From Flavobacteriia bacterium (lineage in GTDB: Bacteria; Bacteroidota; Bacteroidia; Flavobacteriales_D; Crocinitomicaceae): 64,000 nt of DNA. The DNA lies in contig CANLGD010000006.1 in assembly GCA_947490145.1 (NCBI GenBank), positions 1 through 64,000 on the forward strand, given 5' to 3'. Each line of letters opens with the position of its first letter. The stretch's first letter is position 1. Below are positions 1-10,092 of the stretch, one piece after another. The translations under genes were made by a program, and so were the position numbers. The notes below the pieces were generated by a model, which was given only the letters and a program-made list of their open reading frames with translations, had not been told where the DNA came from and searched no databases.

Positions 1-66
1 TAAAAATTGAAGATAAATGCCATTCATGCCATAACAAATTTCTCAGTTATTTGATTCCTTCTCTTT

Positions 67-406
67 TCAATAATACGATCCGAAACTCGATTTTTTTAAA
101 CCATCCGAAACGTTTTTTATTTCAAATCCTAAATCAAACATTGTCAAAATAAACTGATCGATACCTTGTTTATTTAATCTATAATTAAAACAAGAAAGTA
201 CAGATTCTTGCAAACTTTATAATGGATTTTTCGTCTTTTGTTGACAAAGAAATATTGAATGCAGGAATTTCAACAAAAAATTCATTCTCTAAAAATTCAA
301 ATTCTGTATTGTAGTTTGTTTCAATAATTTTACTTTCAATATTGATATTTAAAACAACAGAATCTTTACCTTTTTTAAAGTGAATTTTTCTAATTTCTTC
401 TTGCAT
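67..406 (-). pseudogene. Small hypothetical gene with apparent one-base frameshift
   Basis: The first frame opens at ATG 404-406 and runs 73 codons to a stop at 185-187. Its last residues (ICTFLF) look unlike a natural end. The neighbouring frame stays open from about 213 down to a TGA at 67-69 and reads like a real C-terminus (ESVLSCFNYRL, then GIDQFILTMFDLGFEIK). Removing one base near 208 would join the parts into a protein of about 112 residues. I do not recognise the family. It may be a true frameshift mutation, a sequencing error or a recoding site. Bases 1-66 beyond its end hold nothing I can name. Confidence 0.45.
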
Positions 407-581
407 GATGATTATAATTTAAAACCAAGTTCAATGTAATTTTTATTTTAAACCTATAAAATTAACAAATCTTTTATTTTTCATCAATATTTTCTGCCTT
501 TTAACATTAATTGTAAATCTTTGTTTTAATAATTTAATAAATTTGGCAAACTCAAGCCGTAAATACAATCTTTCTAATGAT

Positions 582-2423
582 ATGGAAAATCAAAATTTAA
601 ATCAACAAGTTAATAAAAACATAAAAATTGTTTCTGATAAAAAAATTACTTTTGGTCGAATTTTTTGGCCAAGTTTATTGGCAGCTTTTATCGTATCAAT
701 TATTGGAATAATTATTTTCTTTGTCGGAGTGGGAGGAATTATTGGAAGTTTAAGTGAAACACCAAGCAAAGGAATTTCTTCCAATTCAGTTTTACATCTA
801 ACTTTGAATGGAGATATTAATGAAAGTTCTTCCTCAAAATTTGATGCTTCTGTGATGGGACTTGACACCAAAATTGGTTTAACAGATTTGTTGTATGGTT
901 TTCAAGAAGCTAAAAAAGATGAAAATGTAAAAGGAATTTTTATTGAATTAAAAGGGCCACAATGTGGCATGGCAACCGCCAAAGAAATTAGAAATGCCAT
1001 CAATGATTTTGAAAAAACAGGAAAATTTGTTATAGCATACAATAGGGGAGAAGTGATATCGCTAAAAGAATATTACATTGCAAGTGCGGCCAATGAAATT
1101 TATGGTTTTCCGAGTTCAATGATGGAATTTGTTGGTTTGGGTGGAGAAATGACTTTTTTCAAAAACACATTAGACATGCTTGAAGTTGAAATGCAAGTAA
1201 TTAGAGGAAAAAACAATGATTTCAAAAGTGCAGTCGAACCTTTTTTCTTAACAAAAATGAGTGATTCTAGTCGTTTGCAAACGGAACGATATATGAATAA
1301 TATTTGGCAAGAAATGTTAAGTGATATTTCTAAAGAACGAAAGATTTCTATCTCTGAATTAAATTCTTTAGCTGAAAATTTTAAAATCAAACGAATTGCT
1401 GATGCAGTAAAATTTAAATTGATTGATAAAGTAAAATACCGTGATGAAGTGCTTGTAATGTTAGAAAAAAAAATAACAGATGCTTCAATGTTGAATTTAA
1501 CATCCTTTGAAAAATATGCAAAAAATAAATTTGAAAACAATCAAATCATAGTTCGAGCTAATAAGCCAAATATTGCAGTAGTTGTCGCAGAAGGTGACGT
1601 TTCTGTGGATGGCGACGGACTTTCATCCGAAAAAATTTGCAAAGCTTTGAGAGAGGTTCGATTGGATAAAACAATCAAAACAGTTGTTTTTAGAGTCAAT
1701 TCTCCAGGTGGAAGTGCGTTAGCAAGTGACGAGATCTGGCGAGAAGTTTATTTATTAAACAAAAAGAAAAAAGTAATTGTTTCCATGGGAGATGTTGCCG
1801 CTTCTGGAGGATATTACATAGCTGCTCCAGCTTATAAAATTTTCGCTGAGCCAACAACAATTACAGGTTCAATCGGCGTTTTTGGCTTAATTCCCTATAC
1901 AGGAAAAATGTTTGAAAATAAATTGGGCTTAAGCTTTGATCAAGTTGCAACAAACAAACATTCGGTTGTCTCAACGAATAGAAAATTAAGTCTGGTCGAA
2001 ATTGCCGTAATTCAAGAAGAAGTGGATGTTATTTATGATGAATTTTTAGATAGAGTTTCTCAAGGAAGAAAAATTACAAAAGCACAAGTCAATCGATTTG
2101 CCAGAGGAAGAGTTTGGACTGGAACTGACGCTTTAAAAATTGGTTTGGTAGATAAACTGGGAGGGCTGAATGATGCAATTAATTTTGCTGTAAAAACAGC
2201 AGGATTAAAAGAAGCAAAAATTGTATATTATCCAAAGAAAAAAGCAAGCCCTTATGATGTTATTTTTGAGATTTTGGAAGAACAAGAAGAGCAAGTAAAA
2301 ACGCAAGTAAAACTTCCAGTTTCGTTAATGAAAAACTATGAACTTTTATTAAAGATGGAAGGTTTAAAAGGTGTTCAAATGAGACTTCCTTTTTACTTTA
2401 ATTTTGAAGGGAATATGTACTAG
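582..2423 (+). CDS. sppA: Signal peptide peptidase SppA, 67K type
   Basis: Membrane-bound serine protease of the S49 family that degrades cleaved signal peptides. The start chosen is ATG 582 (613 residues); a TTG at 543 would add 13 residues without clear support. A transmembrane segment lies at about residues 30-55. The protein has the tandem S49 architecture of the long SppA form: Lys215 in FKSAVEPF and Ser408 in AASGGYYIAAP match the E. coli Lys209/Ser409 dyad in position and context. Length matches E. coli SppA (618). It stands alone, with 340 bases of non-coding DNA after it. Confidence 0.93.
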   Translation: MENQNLNQQVNKNIKIVSDKKITFGRIFWPSLLAAFIVSIIGIIIFFVGVGGIIGSLSETPSKGISSNSVLHLTLNGDINESSSSKFDASVMGLDTKIGLTDLLYGFQEAKKDENVKGIFIELKGPQCGMATAKEIRNAINDFEKTGKFVIAYNRGEVISLKEYYIASAANEIYGFPSSMMEFVGLGGEMTFFKNTLDMLEVEMQVIRGKNNDFKSAVEPFFLTKMSDSSRLQTERYMNNIWQEMLSDISKERKISISELNSLAENFKIKRIADAVKFKLIDKVKYRDEVLVMLEKKITDASMLNLTSFEKYAKNKFENNQIIVRANKPNIAVVVAEGDVSVDGDGLSSEKICKALREVRLDKTIKTVVFRVNSPGGSALASDEIWREVYLLNKKKKVIVSMGDVAASGGYYIAAPAYKIFAEPTTITGSIGVFGLIPYTGKMFENKLGLSFDQVATNKHSVVSTNRKLSLVEIAVIQEEVDVIYDEFLDRVSQGRKITKAQVNRFARGRVWTGTDALKIGLVDKLGGLNDAINFAVKTAGLKEAKIVYYPKKKASPYDVIFEILEEQEEQVKTQVKLPVSLMKNYELLLKMEGLKGVQMRLPFYFNFEGNMY

Positions 2424-2763
2424 TATTTCGGTATTTTAATTCTTTTTAATTTTTTATGTTTTTTATGGAATATTCATGCTAAAATAAATAGCGAAACTCA
2501 AATAAAAATGGCTTTAGGTATTATCTAAAGTTAGAATAAATTGATTCAAAGGAACAAAAATTAAAATTAAAAAACAGGAATACAGAGCTAATTTTTTTAA
2601 AATAGGGATTAGATTTTATTGCTAGCATTCTCTTAAACCCTCAAAATCAATCAAACTCAATATTTTTGATTTTTTGTTATTATGTTAGTATTTATTATTA
2701 ATTTTGTAACTAACCTTGTAAATAAGGTTTTAAATTTATTGTTTTTAGCTTTTTTCAAAGAAT
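2424..2763. other. Intergenic region between sppA and the sugar cluster
   Basis: About 340 bases, very AT-rich, with no supported gene. I see no convincing terminator hairpin after sppA. The right part contains the -7-like box listed separately, which probably drives the nucleotide-sugar operon. Confidence 0.5.
2699..2706 (+). promoter_or_regulatory. Bacteroidota -7 box for the nucleotide-sugar cluster
   Basis: TAATTTTG matches the Bacteroidota -7 consensus TAnnTTTG. A TTG lies 22 bases upstream, slightly wider than the usual -33 spacing. The start codon follows 57 bases downstream, leaving a leader of roughly 50 bases. Confidence 0.35.
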
Positions 2764-3897
2764 ATGAAGGAAATACAAATGGTTGACTTAAAGTCACAAT
2801 ATGCAAAAATAAAAACAGAAGTTGATGCTGCAATCATGGATGTTATTGAAAAAGCACAATTTATAAACGGCCCTGAAGTTAGTGCTTTTCAATCAGAGTT
2901 AGAAACTTATTTAGGAGTAAAACATGTTATACCATGTGCAAATGGTACAGATGCTTTGCAAATTGCTATGATGGCTTTGGGATTAAAACCAGGTGATGAG
3001 GTAATTACACCTTCATACACGTATATTGCTACGACAGAAGTTATGGCTTTATTAGGTTTAACACCAATTTTTGTTGATGTTGATCCAAAAACATTTTGCA
3101 TTGACGTAAATTTAATTGAGGCTGTAATTACGCCAAATACAAAAGCAATTGTCCCAGTTCACCTATATGGTCAAGCGGCCGATATGGATGCAATTATGGA
3201 TTTTGCAAAAAAACATAATTTGTTTGTCATCGAAGATAATGCACAAGCAATTGGTTGTGATTACACGCATCGCGATGGTTCAAAAACAAAAACTGGTTCA
3301 ATTGGCACAATCGGTTGTACTTCATTTTTCCCATCAAAAAACTTAGGTTGTTACGGTGACGGGGGAGCTATTTGCACAAATGATGATTCTTTAGCAGTAT
3401 CTTTAAGGCAAATTGCAAACCACGGTCAAACGATTCGTTACCATCATGAAATGGTTGGTTGTAATTCTCGATTGGATTCAATTCAAGCGGCAATTTTAAG
3501 AATTAAATTACGTTCCTTAGATGATTATTGTGCTGCAAGAATAAAAGCTGCAGATTATTATGGAGAGGTATTATCTAAAATAGAAGGAATTACTGTTCCT
3601 TTTAGATCCGAAAATTCCCGTCATGTTTTTCACCAATATACGATGCAGCTAGATGGAATTGACAGAGATAAACTATCAGATTTTTTGGCAAAAAAAGGAA
3701 TTCCAAGCATGATTTATTATCCAATTCCTGCACACAAACAAAAAATGTTTGCTGCATTTAATTGTCAAAATCAAGTTTTACCTGTTACAGATTGGTTAAC
3801 GCAACGTGTTTTGTCCTTACCAATCCACACAGAATTAGAGGAAGAACAATTACAATTTATTTGCTCTTCAATTCAAGAATTTGTTAGTGAAAACTAA
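2764..3897 (+). CDS. wbpE: DegT/DnrJ/EryC1/StrS aminotransferase, WbpE-like
   Basis: PLP-dependent sugar aminotransferase, 377 residues. By family it would transfer an amino group from glutamate to the 3-keto group of a UDP-2-acetamido-uronate. The PLP lysine is Lys192 in SFFPSKNLGCYGDGG, and Asp158 in VIEDNAQAIG is the residue expected to contact the pyridine nitrogen. The SFFPSK...GCYGDGGA signature is typical of WbpE/WlbC enzymes. It is first in a same-strand cluster that also encodes WbpA-, WbpB- and WbpD-like proteins, which supports the specific assignment. The 3-amino specificity is inferred from context. Confidence 0.85.
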   Translation: MKEIQMVDLKSQYAKIKTEVDAAIMDVIEKAQFINGPEVSAFQSELETYLGVKHVIPCANGTDALQIAMMALGLKPGDEVITPSYTYIATTEVMALLGLTPIFVDVDPKTFCIDVNLIEAVITPNTKAIVPVHLYGQAADMDAIMDFAKKHNLFVIEDNAQAIGCDYTHRDGSKTKTGSIGTIGCTSFFPSKNLGCYGDGGAICTNDDSLAVSLRQIANHGQTIRYHHEMVGCNSRLDSIQAAILRIKLRSLDDYCAARIKAADYYGEVLSKIEGITVPFRSENSRHVFHQYTMQLDGIDRDKLSDFLAKKGIPSMIYYPIPAHKQKMFAAFNCQNQVLPVTDWLTQRVLSLPIHTELEEEQLQFICSSIQEFVSEN

Positions 3898-3914
3898 CAT
3901 AAAAGATGTAAAAA

Positions 3915-5234
3915 ATGGGAAAAATTGCCGTTGTAGGAACAGGTTATGTAGGTTTAGTTACTGGAACTTGCTTTGCTGAAACAGGAAATGAAGTTATTTG
4001 CATTGACATTGATGAGAGCAAGGTTGAACGCATGCGAAATAGGGAAATTCCAATATACGAGCCAAATTTAGATGTACTTTTTGAAAGAAATATCAAAGCA
4101 GGAAGATTAACCTTCACAACAAATTTAGCTGCAGGAATAAAAGATGCAGAAATAATTTTTCTGGCTCTTCCAACTCCGCCCGGAGAAGATGGTTCTGCAG
4201 ATTTATCCTATATTTTGGGCGTTTCACAAGAATTAGGAAAAATCATAACTGACTACAAAGTTATAGTTGATAAAAGTACTGTTCCAGTAGGTACCGCTGA
4301 AAAAGTTCAGAAAATGATTGCAAAAAATGCAAAAGTTGACTTTGCGGTTGTATCAAATCCAGAATTTTTGAGAGAAGGTTTTGCCGTAGATGATTTCATG
4401 AAACCAGACAGAGTTGTGATTGGAACTTCTGACGAAAGAGCAAAGAAAGTAATGGAAAACTTGTACAAACCTTTTGTTAGGCAAGGAAATCCAATTATTT
4501 TTATGGATGAAAAATCCGCTGAATTAACAAAATATGCAGCAAATTCTTTTTTAGCAACAAAAATCACATTCATGAATGAGATCGCTAATTTCTGTGAATT
4601 GGTTGGTGCAGATGTTGATAAAGTTAGAATTGGAATTGGTTCAGACGCCAGAATTGGAAAGCGATTTCTTTTTCCAGGAATTGGTTACGGAGGTTCTTGT
4701 TTCCCAAAAGATGTTCAAGCTTTGGTAAAATCTGGAAAAGAACATGATTTCACTTTTGAGATTTTGGAATCAGTTATGAAAGTAAATGAAGATCAAAAAA
4801 CAGTTCTTTTCCCTAAAATGAAAAACTTTTTTAGAGGCGATTTGAAAGGAAAAAAAATTGCACTTTGGGGCTTGGCTTTCAAACCTGATACGGATGATGT
4901 GCGCGAAGCACCAGCACTTTACATGATTGATGAATTGACAAAAGCTGGAGCAACTATTTGTGCTTACGATCCTGAAGCAATGCCAAATATTAAAAAATTA
5001 ATTGGTGATAAAATTATATATGCAGAAAACGAATATGAAGCAGTAGAAAATGCAGATTGTTTGCTTATTTGCACTGAATGGGGAGTCTTTAGAAATCCAA
5101 ATTTTGATAAAGTTAGCTCTCTTTTAAAAGATAAAGTTATTTTTGATGGAAGGAATTTATTCGATTTAGAAGAAATGACTGAAAAAGGGTATTTTTATAC
5201 TAGCATTGGAAGAAAATCGGTGGAGAAAATCTAA
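3915..5234 (+). CDS. ugd: UDP-glucose 6-dehydrogenase
   Basis: Oxidises UDP-glucose to UDP-glucuronate with two NAD+. The 439 residues show the N-terminal Rossmann motif (VGTGYVGL, residues 7-14), the central helix-rich domain, the catalytic cysteine Cys262 in GYGGSCFPKD, and the C-terminal UDP-binding domain (GLAFKPDTDDVREAP). It follows wbpE by 17 bases. Its product is the substrate of the UXS-like enzyme next door. A second, different nucleotide-sugar dehydrogenase (7874-9178) closes the cluster; this one is the UDP-glucose type by its YGGSCFPKD motif. Confidence 0.93.
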   Translation: MGKIAVVGTGYVGLVTGTCFAETGNEVICIDIDESKVERMRNREIPIYEPNLDVLFERNIKAGRLTFTTNLAAGIKDAEIIFLALPTPPGEDGSADLSYILGVSQELGKIITDYKVIVDKSTVPVGTAEKVQKMIAKNAKVDFAVVSNPEFLREGFAVDDFMKPDRVVIGTSDERAKKVMENLYKPFVRQGNPIIFMDEKSAELTKYAANSFLATKITFMNEIANFCELVGADVDKVRIGIGSDARIGKRFLFPGIGYGGSCFPKDVQALVKSGKEHDFTFEILESVMKVNEDQKTVLFPKMKNFFRGDLKGKKIALWGLAFKPDTDDVREAPALYMIDELTKAGATICAYDPEAMPNIKKLIGDKIIYAENEYEAVENADCLLICTEWGVFRNPNFDKVSSLLKDKVIFDGRNLFDLEEMTEKGYFYTSIGRKSVEKI

Positions 5235-5300
5235 ACCATAGAATACTTCACTATAACTATAAGCTACTATTTATATAAACGCTAAAAGTTAATCAAAAAA

Positions 5301-6287
5301 ATGAAAAGAATATTAATCACAGGGGCAGCAGGATTTTTAGGCTCACATTTGTGTGACCGCTTTATTAAAGAAGGATATCACGTTATTGGAATGGATAATT
5401 TGATTACTGGTCGTTTGAGTAACATTGAACATTTATTTCCTTCAGCGAGTTTTGAGTTCTATAATCATGATGTGTCAAAATTTATTCATGTTCCAGGACA
5501 ATTAGATTATATTTTACACTTCGCCTCACCCGCAAGTCCAATAGATTATTTGAAAATTCCAATTCAAACCTTGAAAGTTGGTTCTTTGGGTATTCACAAT
5601 TGTTTAGGTTTGGCAAAAGCCAAAAATGCTCGCGTTTTAATTGCCTCAACATCAGAAATTTATGGTGATCCAACTGTTCATCCGCAAACGGAAGAATATT
5701 GGGGAAATGTAAATCCAATCGGACCGCGAGGAGTTTATGACGAAGCAAAACGTTTTCAAGAGGCAATGACAATGGCTTATCATACTTTTCATGGCCTAGA
5801 AACGAGAATTGTGCGTATTTTTAATACCTATGGTCCAAAAATGCGGTTGAATGATGGTCGTGTTTTACCTGCATTTATAGGACAAGCATTGCGTGGCGAA
5901 GATATTACTATTTTTGGAGACGGTTCACAAACCCGCGCCTTTTGTTATGTTGATGATTTGGTTGAAGGAATTTACCGTCTGCTTTTAAGTGATTATGCTC
6001 AACCAGTAAACATCGGAAATCCAGATGAAATTTCTATTAGTCAATTTGCTGAAGAAATTATTGCTTTGACAGGAACAGACCAAAAAGTTGTTTACCTCGA
6101 TTTACCAGTTGACGATCCAAAACAACGTCAACCAGATATCACAAAGGCGAAAGAAATTTTAGGTTGGGAACCAAAAATCTCTCGTGAAGAAGGATTAAAA
6201 AGAACTTATGCTTACTTTTGTAGTCTAAGTGAGGAAGAATTAAACAAAAAAGATCACAACGATTTTGAAAAATTTACTGTAAAATAA
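5301..6287 (+). CDS. uxs: UDP-glucuronate decarboxylase (UDP-xylose synthase), SDR family
   Basis: Extended short-chain dehydrogenase of 328 residues that converts UDP-glucuronate to UDP-xylose. Visible are the NAD-binding GAAGFLG (residues 8-14), the STSEIYG strand near 117, and the catalytic YDEAK (Tyr146, Lys150) inside the [11 protein letters not shown] context characteristic of UXS rather than of dTDP-glucose dehydratases. It is 66 bases after ugd, which makes its substrate. Its stop overlaps the start of the next gene (TAATG), suggesting translational coupling. Confidence 0.9.
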   Translation: MKRILITGAAGFLGSHLCDRFIKEGYHVIGMDNLITGRLSNIEHLFPSASFEFYNHDVSKFIHVPGQLDYILHFASPASPIDYLKIPIQTLKVGSLGIHNCLGLAKAKNARVLIASTSEIYGDPTVHPQTEEYWGNVNPIGPRGVYDEAKRFQEAMTMAYHTFHGLETRIVRIFNTYGPKMRLNDGRVLPAFIGQALRGEDITIFGDGSQTRAFCYVDDLVEGIYRLLLSDYAQPVNIGNPDEISISQFAEEIIALTGTDQKVVYLDLPVDDPKQRQPDITKAKEILGWEPKISREEGLKRTYAYFCSLSEEELNKKDHNDFEKFTVK

Positions 6288-6856
6288 TGGAATATTTCGC
6301 GCACGAATCAGCATATATTGATGACAATTGTTCAATTGGAAAGGGTACAAAAATTTGGCATTTTTCGCACATAATGTCGAATTGTACTTTAGGAGAAAAT
6401 TGCAATATAGGTCAAAATGTAGTTATTTCTCCTCAAGTAATTTTAGGAAAAAACGTCAAAGTGCAAAATAATGTTTCAATTTACACTGGTGTAATTTGTG
6501 AAGACGATGTTTTTTTGGGTCCTTCAATGGTTTTTACAAATGTAATTAATCCAAGAAGTGCTGTAAATCGCAAAAGTGAATATGCAAAAACCCTTGTTAA
6601 AAAAGGTGTAAGTATTGGAGCTAATGCAACAATTGTTTGTGGGCACGATATTGGTAAATTCGCCTTTATTGGCGCAGGCGCTGTTGTTACAAAGCACGTT
6701 CCAGCTTATGCTTTAATGGTTGGAAATCCCGCCCGTCAAATGGGTTGGATGAGTGAATTTGGACAGCGTTTGGAATTTGATTCAGAAGGAAAGGCAAGAT
6801 GTAAGGAAAGTGGTGAAAATTATCAATTGAGTAATAATTTAGTTAGTAAAGTATGA
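6287..6856 (+). CDS. wbpD: UDP-aminosugar N-acetyltransferase, WbpD-like left-handed beta helix
   Basis: Hexapeptide-repeat acetyltransferase of 189 residues. The isoleucine-rich hexapeptide pattern runs from about residue 10 to 150 (for example [16 protein letters not shown] and [15 protein letters not shown]) and matches WbpD/WlbB, which acetylate the 3-amino group of UDP-2-acetamido-3-amino-glucuronate using acetyl-CoA. The short tail has a CKESGENY segment as in relatives. It overlaps both neighbours by a few bases (TAATG upstream, ATGA downstream), so it belongs to the operon. Confidence 0.85.
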   Translation: MEYFAHESAYIDDNCSIGKGTKIWHFSHIMSNCTLGENCNIGQNVVISPQVILGKNVKVQNNVSIYTGVICEDDVFLGPSMVFTNVINPRSAVNRKSEYAKTLVKKGVSIGANATIVCGHDIGKFAFIGAGAVVTKHVPAYALMVGNPARQMGWMSEFGQRLEFDSEGKARCKESGENYQLSNNLVSKV

Positions 6857-7908
6857 TGAATATAATTTCAGATAAAATAAAATTTGCAATATTAGGCGCT
6901 GGGCATATTGGAAAACGTCATGCCGAAATGGTAAAGCGAGATACAAGTGCTGAATTGGTTGCAATGATAGATATTCGATCAAAAGAAGAATGTGGAGCAA
7001 CGGATTTTGATGTTCCTTTCTTTTCTTCTTTGGAAGATTTGTTGAAATCAGATATTGATTTTGATATTGTAAATGTATGTACACCAAATGGTTTTCATGC
7101 TGAGCAAGCAATTTTGGCTTTAGAAAACCATAAACATGTCGTGTGTGAAAAACCGATGGGTCTGAGTAAAGATTCATGTGAAAAGGTGATTTTCAAGTCT
7201 TTGCAAATGTCAAAACAAGTATTTTGTGTTATGCAAAATCGTTATTCTCCGCCTTCAGAATGGATAAAATCACTAGTTGATAATGGGATTTTGGGTGACA
7301 TTTTTATGGTACAACTAAATTGTTATTGGAACAGAGATGATCGCTATTACAAAAAAGATAGTTGGAAAGGGAAACAGGATTTAGATGGAGGAACGTTGTT
7401 TACACAGTTCTCTCATTTCATTGATATTATGTATTGGCTTTTTGGTGATATCGATAATATTCAAGGAAAATTTGCTGATTTTACACACAAAGATTCAACA
7501 GATTTTGAAGATTCTGGTTTTGTAAGTTTCGACTTCGTAAATGGAGGAATGGGGTGCATTAACTACTCAACTGCTGTGCAAGATACAAACCTAGAAAGTT
7601 CAATTACAATTATTGGAAGTAAAGGAAGCGTAAAAATTGGTGGTCAATACATGAATGAAGTGGAAGCGTGCAATATTCCAGGTTATCAAATGCCAGAACT
7701 TGCACCAACAAATCCAGGAAATGATTATGGAGCATACAAAGGATCAGCTGCAAATCATAATTATGTCATAACAAATGTTATCGAAACATTAAAAGGAAAA
7801 ACAACTGCAACTACTAATGCCCTAGAGGGCCTAAAAGTTGTTGAAATAATAGAACGAATTTATAAAATAAGAGATGAGCAATTTAATCTACAGTCAACTA
7901 GTAAATAA
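6853..7908 (+). CDS. wbpB: Gfo/Idh/MocA oxidoreductase, WbpB-like
   Basis: NAD-dependent oxidoreductase of 351 residues. The N-terminal Rossmann fold begins [15 protein letters not shown], and the family motif VCEKPMGLS contains the conserved EKP lysine. In WbpB/WlbA this family oxidises C3 of UDP-2-acetamido-glucuronate to a 3-keto sugar, the substrate of the WbpE-like aminotransferase. It starts in an ATGA overlap with wbpD, and wbpA starts inside its last 35 bases. Two adjacent ATGs (6853, 6856) can both serve as start. Confidence 0.82.
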   Translation: MMNIISDKIKFAILGAGHIGKRHAEMVKRDTSAELVAMIDIRSKEECGATDFDVPFFSSLEDLLKSDIDFDIVNVCTPNGFHAEQAILALENHKHVVCEKPMGLSKDSCEKVIFKSLQMSKQVFCVMQNRYSPPSEWIKSLVDNGILGDIFMVQLNCYWNRDDRYYKKDSWKGKQDLDGGTLFTQFSHFIDIMYWLFGDIDNIQGKFADFTHKDSTDFEDSGFVSFDFVNGGMGCINYSTAVQDTNLESSITIIGSKGSVKIGGQYMNEVEACNIPGYQMPELAPTNPGNDYGAYKGSAANHNYVITNVIETLKGKTTATTNALEGLKVVEIIERIYKIRDEQFNLQSTSK

Positions 7909-9178
7909 GGAAACAAAATTAGCTGTAATTGGTCTTGGATACGTTGGTTTGCCAATTGCGTTAGAATTTGCAAAAAAAATCAAAGTTGTTGGATTTGACA
8001 TTAATCAAGCAAGAGTTGATTTAATGCGTAATAAGAAGGATCCAAGTAATGAGCTAGATTCTTCTGCTTTTGAGAATTCTGATATAGAATTTACTGCAAA
8101 TATTGAAGATTTGAATTCTTGTACTTTTTTTGTCGTAGCAGTTCCAACTCCTATTGATGACGCAAATTTACCAGACTTAAAACCACTTTTAGGTGCTAGT
8201 TCAACCGTTGGAAAAGTCTTAAAAAAAGGGGATTATGTGGTTTTTGAATCAACAGTTTATCCGGGTTGTACAGAGGAAGATTGTATTCCTGTTTTAGAAC
8301 AACTTTCTGGTTTAAAATTTAAAGAAGATTTCAAAGTTGGTTATTCTCCAGAAAGAATTAATCCAGGAGATAAAGAACATACTTTGCAAAATGTAATAAA
8401 AGTTGTTTCAGGTTGTTGCGATGAGTCTTTAGATCAAATTGCAAAAACCTATGAATTAGTTGTTGGTGCTGGAGTTCATCGTGCTACAACAATTAAAGTT
8501 GCAGAAGCAGCAAAAATAATTGAAAACACGCAACGTGATGTCAATATTGCTTTAATGAATGAACTTTCGATTATATTTAATAAACTTAAAATCAACACTT
8601 TTGATGTGTTAGAAGCCGCTGGAACAAAATGGAATTTCTTAAAGTTTCAACCTGGTTTAGTTGGTGGCCATTGTATTGGTGTTGATCCATATTATTTAAC
8701 ACATAAGGCGCAACAAGCGGGTTATCATTCAAAAGTGATTACAAGTGGGCGTTTTGTGAATGATTCAATGGGTGGATACATCGCAAAACAAACTGTAAAA
8801 AAAATCATTGCGCAAAATAAAATCATTCAAGAATCTCGCGTTTTAGTGATGGGAGCAACCTTTAAAGAAGATGTGAGTGATATTCGTAATTCCAGGGTAA
8901 TTGATATTGTAAATGAACTAAAATCATATCAAGTTACCGTTGAAATGATCGATCCGCATGCTTCTTCTGAGGAAATGGAGCACGAATATGGAGTTTCATT
9001 AATTAAAAAACCTGAAGGAAAATACGATGCAATTATTGTAGCTGTAAATCATAAGGAATATAAAAGCTTTACTGAAAATGACTTCAAGTCTTTACTAAAA
9101 GATGAAAAAGGAGTTTTTATTGATGTGAAGGGAATTTTTAGAAATAAAATGCATGAGCTAGAATATTGGAGTTTATAA
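7874..9178 (+). CDS. wbpA: UDP-N-acetylhexosamine 6-dehydrogenase, WbpA/TviB type
   Basis: Nucleotide-sugar dehydrogenase of 434 residues. The NAD motif is AVIGLGYVGLP (from residue 17), the catalytic cysteine is Cys267 in GGHCIGVDPYYL, and the C-terminal domain carries MGATFKEDVSDIRNSR. The GGHCIGVDPYYL form separates the UDP-HexNAc dehydrogenases (WbpA, WbpO, TviB) from Ugd (YGGSCFPKD). With the wbpB/E/D-like genes it would start the path from UDP-GlcNAc. The start overlaps the upstream gene by 35 bases. GlcNAc versus GalNAc specificity cannot be read from sequence alone. Confidence 0.87.
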   Translation: MSNLIYSQLVNKETKLAVIGLGYVGLPIALEFAKKIKVVGFDINQARVDLMRNKKDPSNELDSSAFENSDIEFTANIEDLNSCTFFVVAVPTPIDDANLPDLKPLLGASSTVGKVLKKGDYVVFESTVYPGCTEEDCIPVLEQLSGLKFKEDFKVGYSPERINPGDKEHTLQNVIKVVSGCCDESLDQIAKTYELVVGAGVHRATTIKVAEAAKIIENTQRDVNIALMNELSIIFNKLKINTFDVLEAAGTKWNFLKFQPGLVGGHCIGVDPYYLTHKAQQAGYHSKVITSGRFVNDSMGGYIAKQTVKKIIAQNKIIQESRVLVMGATFKEDVSDIRNSRVIDIVNELKSYQVTVEMIDPHASSEEMEHEYGVSLIKKPEGKYDAIIVAVNHKEYKSFTENDFKSLLKDEKGVFIDVKGIFRNKMHELEYWSL

Positions 9179-9191
9179 TTTAAATTCTAAA

Positions 9192-10079
9192 ATGTTCCAA
9201 AAATTCAAATTTTACATTCTATTACATTTAATAATCTTTGTTTGGGGCTTTACTGGAATTTTAGGAAAATTAATTCATTTAGAGGCGCTTGAATTAGTTT
9301 GGCATCGAATTTTAGTTGCTTTAGTTTCTCTTTTCATTGGACTTAGAATCTTAAAGATGCCAATGAAAATTCAAGCCAAAAAACATTTTTGGGCAGCATT
9401 AGGAGTGGGTGTTTTTGTAGCAATTCATTGGATTACATTTTATATTTCGATCCAACTTTCAACGGCCTCCCTAGGAATTTTGTGTTTATCAACTGCAACT
9501 TTACATGTTACCTGGTTAGAACCTCTCATCATGAAACGCAAATTTTCTTGGATAGAATTTATCCTCGGGATAATTGTGGTTTTCGGAATTTACATCGTTT
9601 CAGCGAATTTTTCAGCCAAAGATTTTGAAGCACTTATTTATGGATTAATTTCAGCTTTAGCGGCAGCTTGTTTTAATGTTTTCAACGCAAAATTAGCTAA
9701 AGATGTTCCCGCTTCTGCAATCACTTTGCACGAAATGTTCATGGGTTTACTTGTTTTGACAGGAGTTTTAATTTATAACGAAAGATTTAATGCGGAACTT
9801 TTTGTAATGACTTGGAGCGATTTTGCTTGGTTATTATTTTTGGGAATTTTATGCACTTCGGTAGCTTTTTTATTATGTATCGAATTAATTAAAAAACTAG
9901 GAACTTTTACGGTTTCTTTAAGCATTAATTTAGAACCCATTTATACGATGATTTTGGCTATTTTTATTTTACATGAACATGAATTATTAAGTAAACAATT
10001 TTACATAGGTTCTGTTATTATAATATTGGTTGTTATTGCAAATCCAATATTAAAATTGATTTTAAAAGAGAAAAAATAA
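9192..10079 (+). CDS. DMT-superfamily transporter, EamA type
   Basis: Inner-membrane protein of 295 residues with about ten hydrophobic segments in two EamA repeats (around residues 8-140 and 150-290). Family members export or exchange small metabolites; the substrate cannot be told. It begins 13 bases after wbpA on the same strand and is followed after 13 bases by the alcohol dehydrogenase, so it may share a transcript with either. Nothing shows that it belongs to the sugar pathway. Confidence 0.85.
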   Translation: MFQKFKFYILLHLIIFVWGFTGILGKLIHLEALELVWHRILVALVSLFIGLRILKMPMKIQAKKHFWAALGVGVFVAIHWITFYISIQLSTASLGILCLSTATLHVTWLEPLIMKRKFSWIEFILGIIVVFGIYIVSANFSAKDFEALIYGLISALAAACFNVFNAKLAKDVPASAITLHEMFMGLLVLTGVLIYNERFNAELFVMTWSDFAWLLFLGILCTSVAFLLCIELIKKLGTFTVSLSINLEPIYTMILAIFILHEHELLSKQFYIGSVIIILVVIANPILKLILKEKK

Positions 10080-10092
10080 AAATTTAAATGTT

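Noticed and set aside
543-581. TTG start extending SppA by 13 residues
   Set aside because: The extra residues are polar and unlike SppA N-termini; ATG 582 is a better start.
1100-1540. 146-codon frame antisense to sppA
   Set aside because: A shadow of the conserved SppA coding frame.
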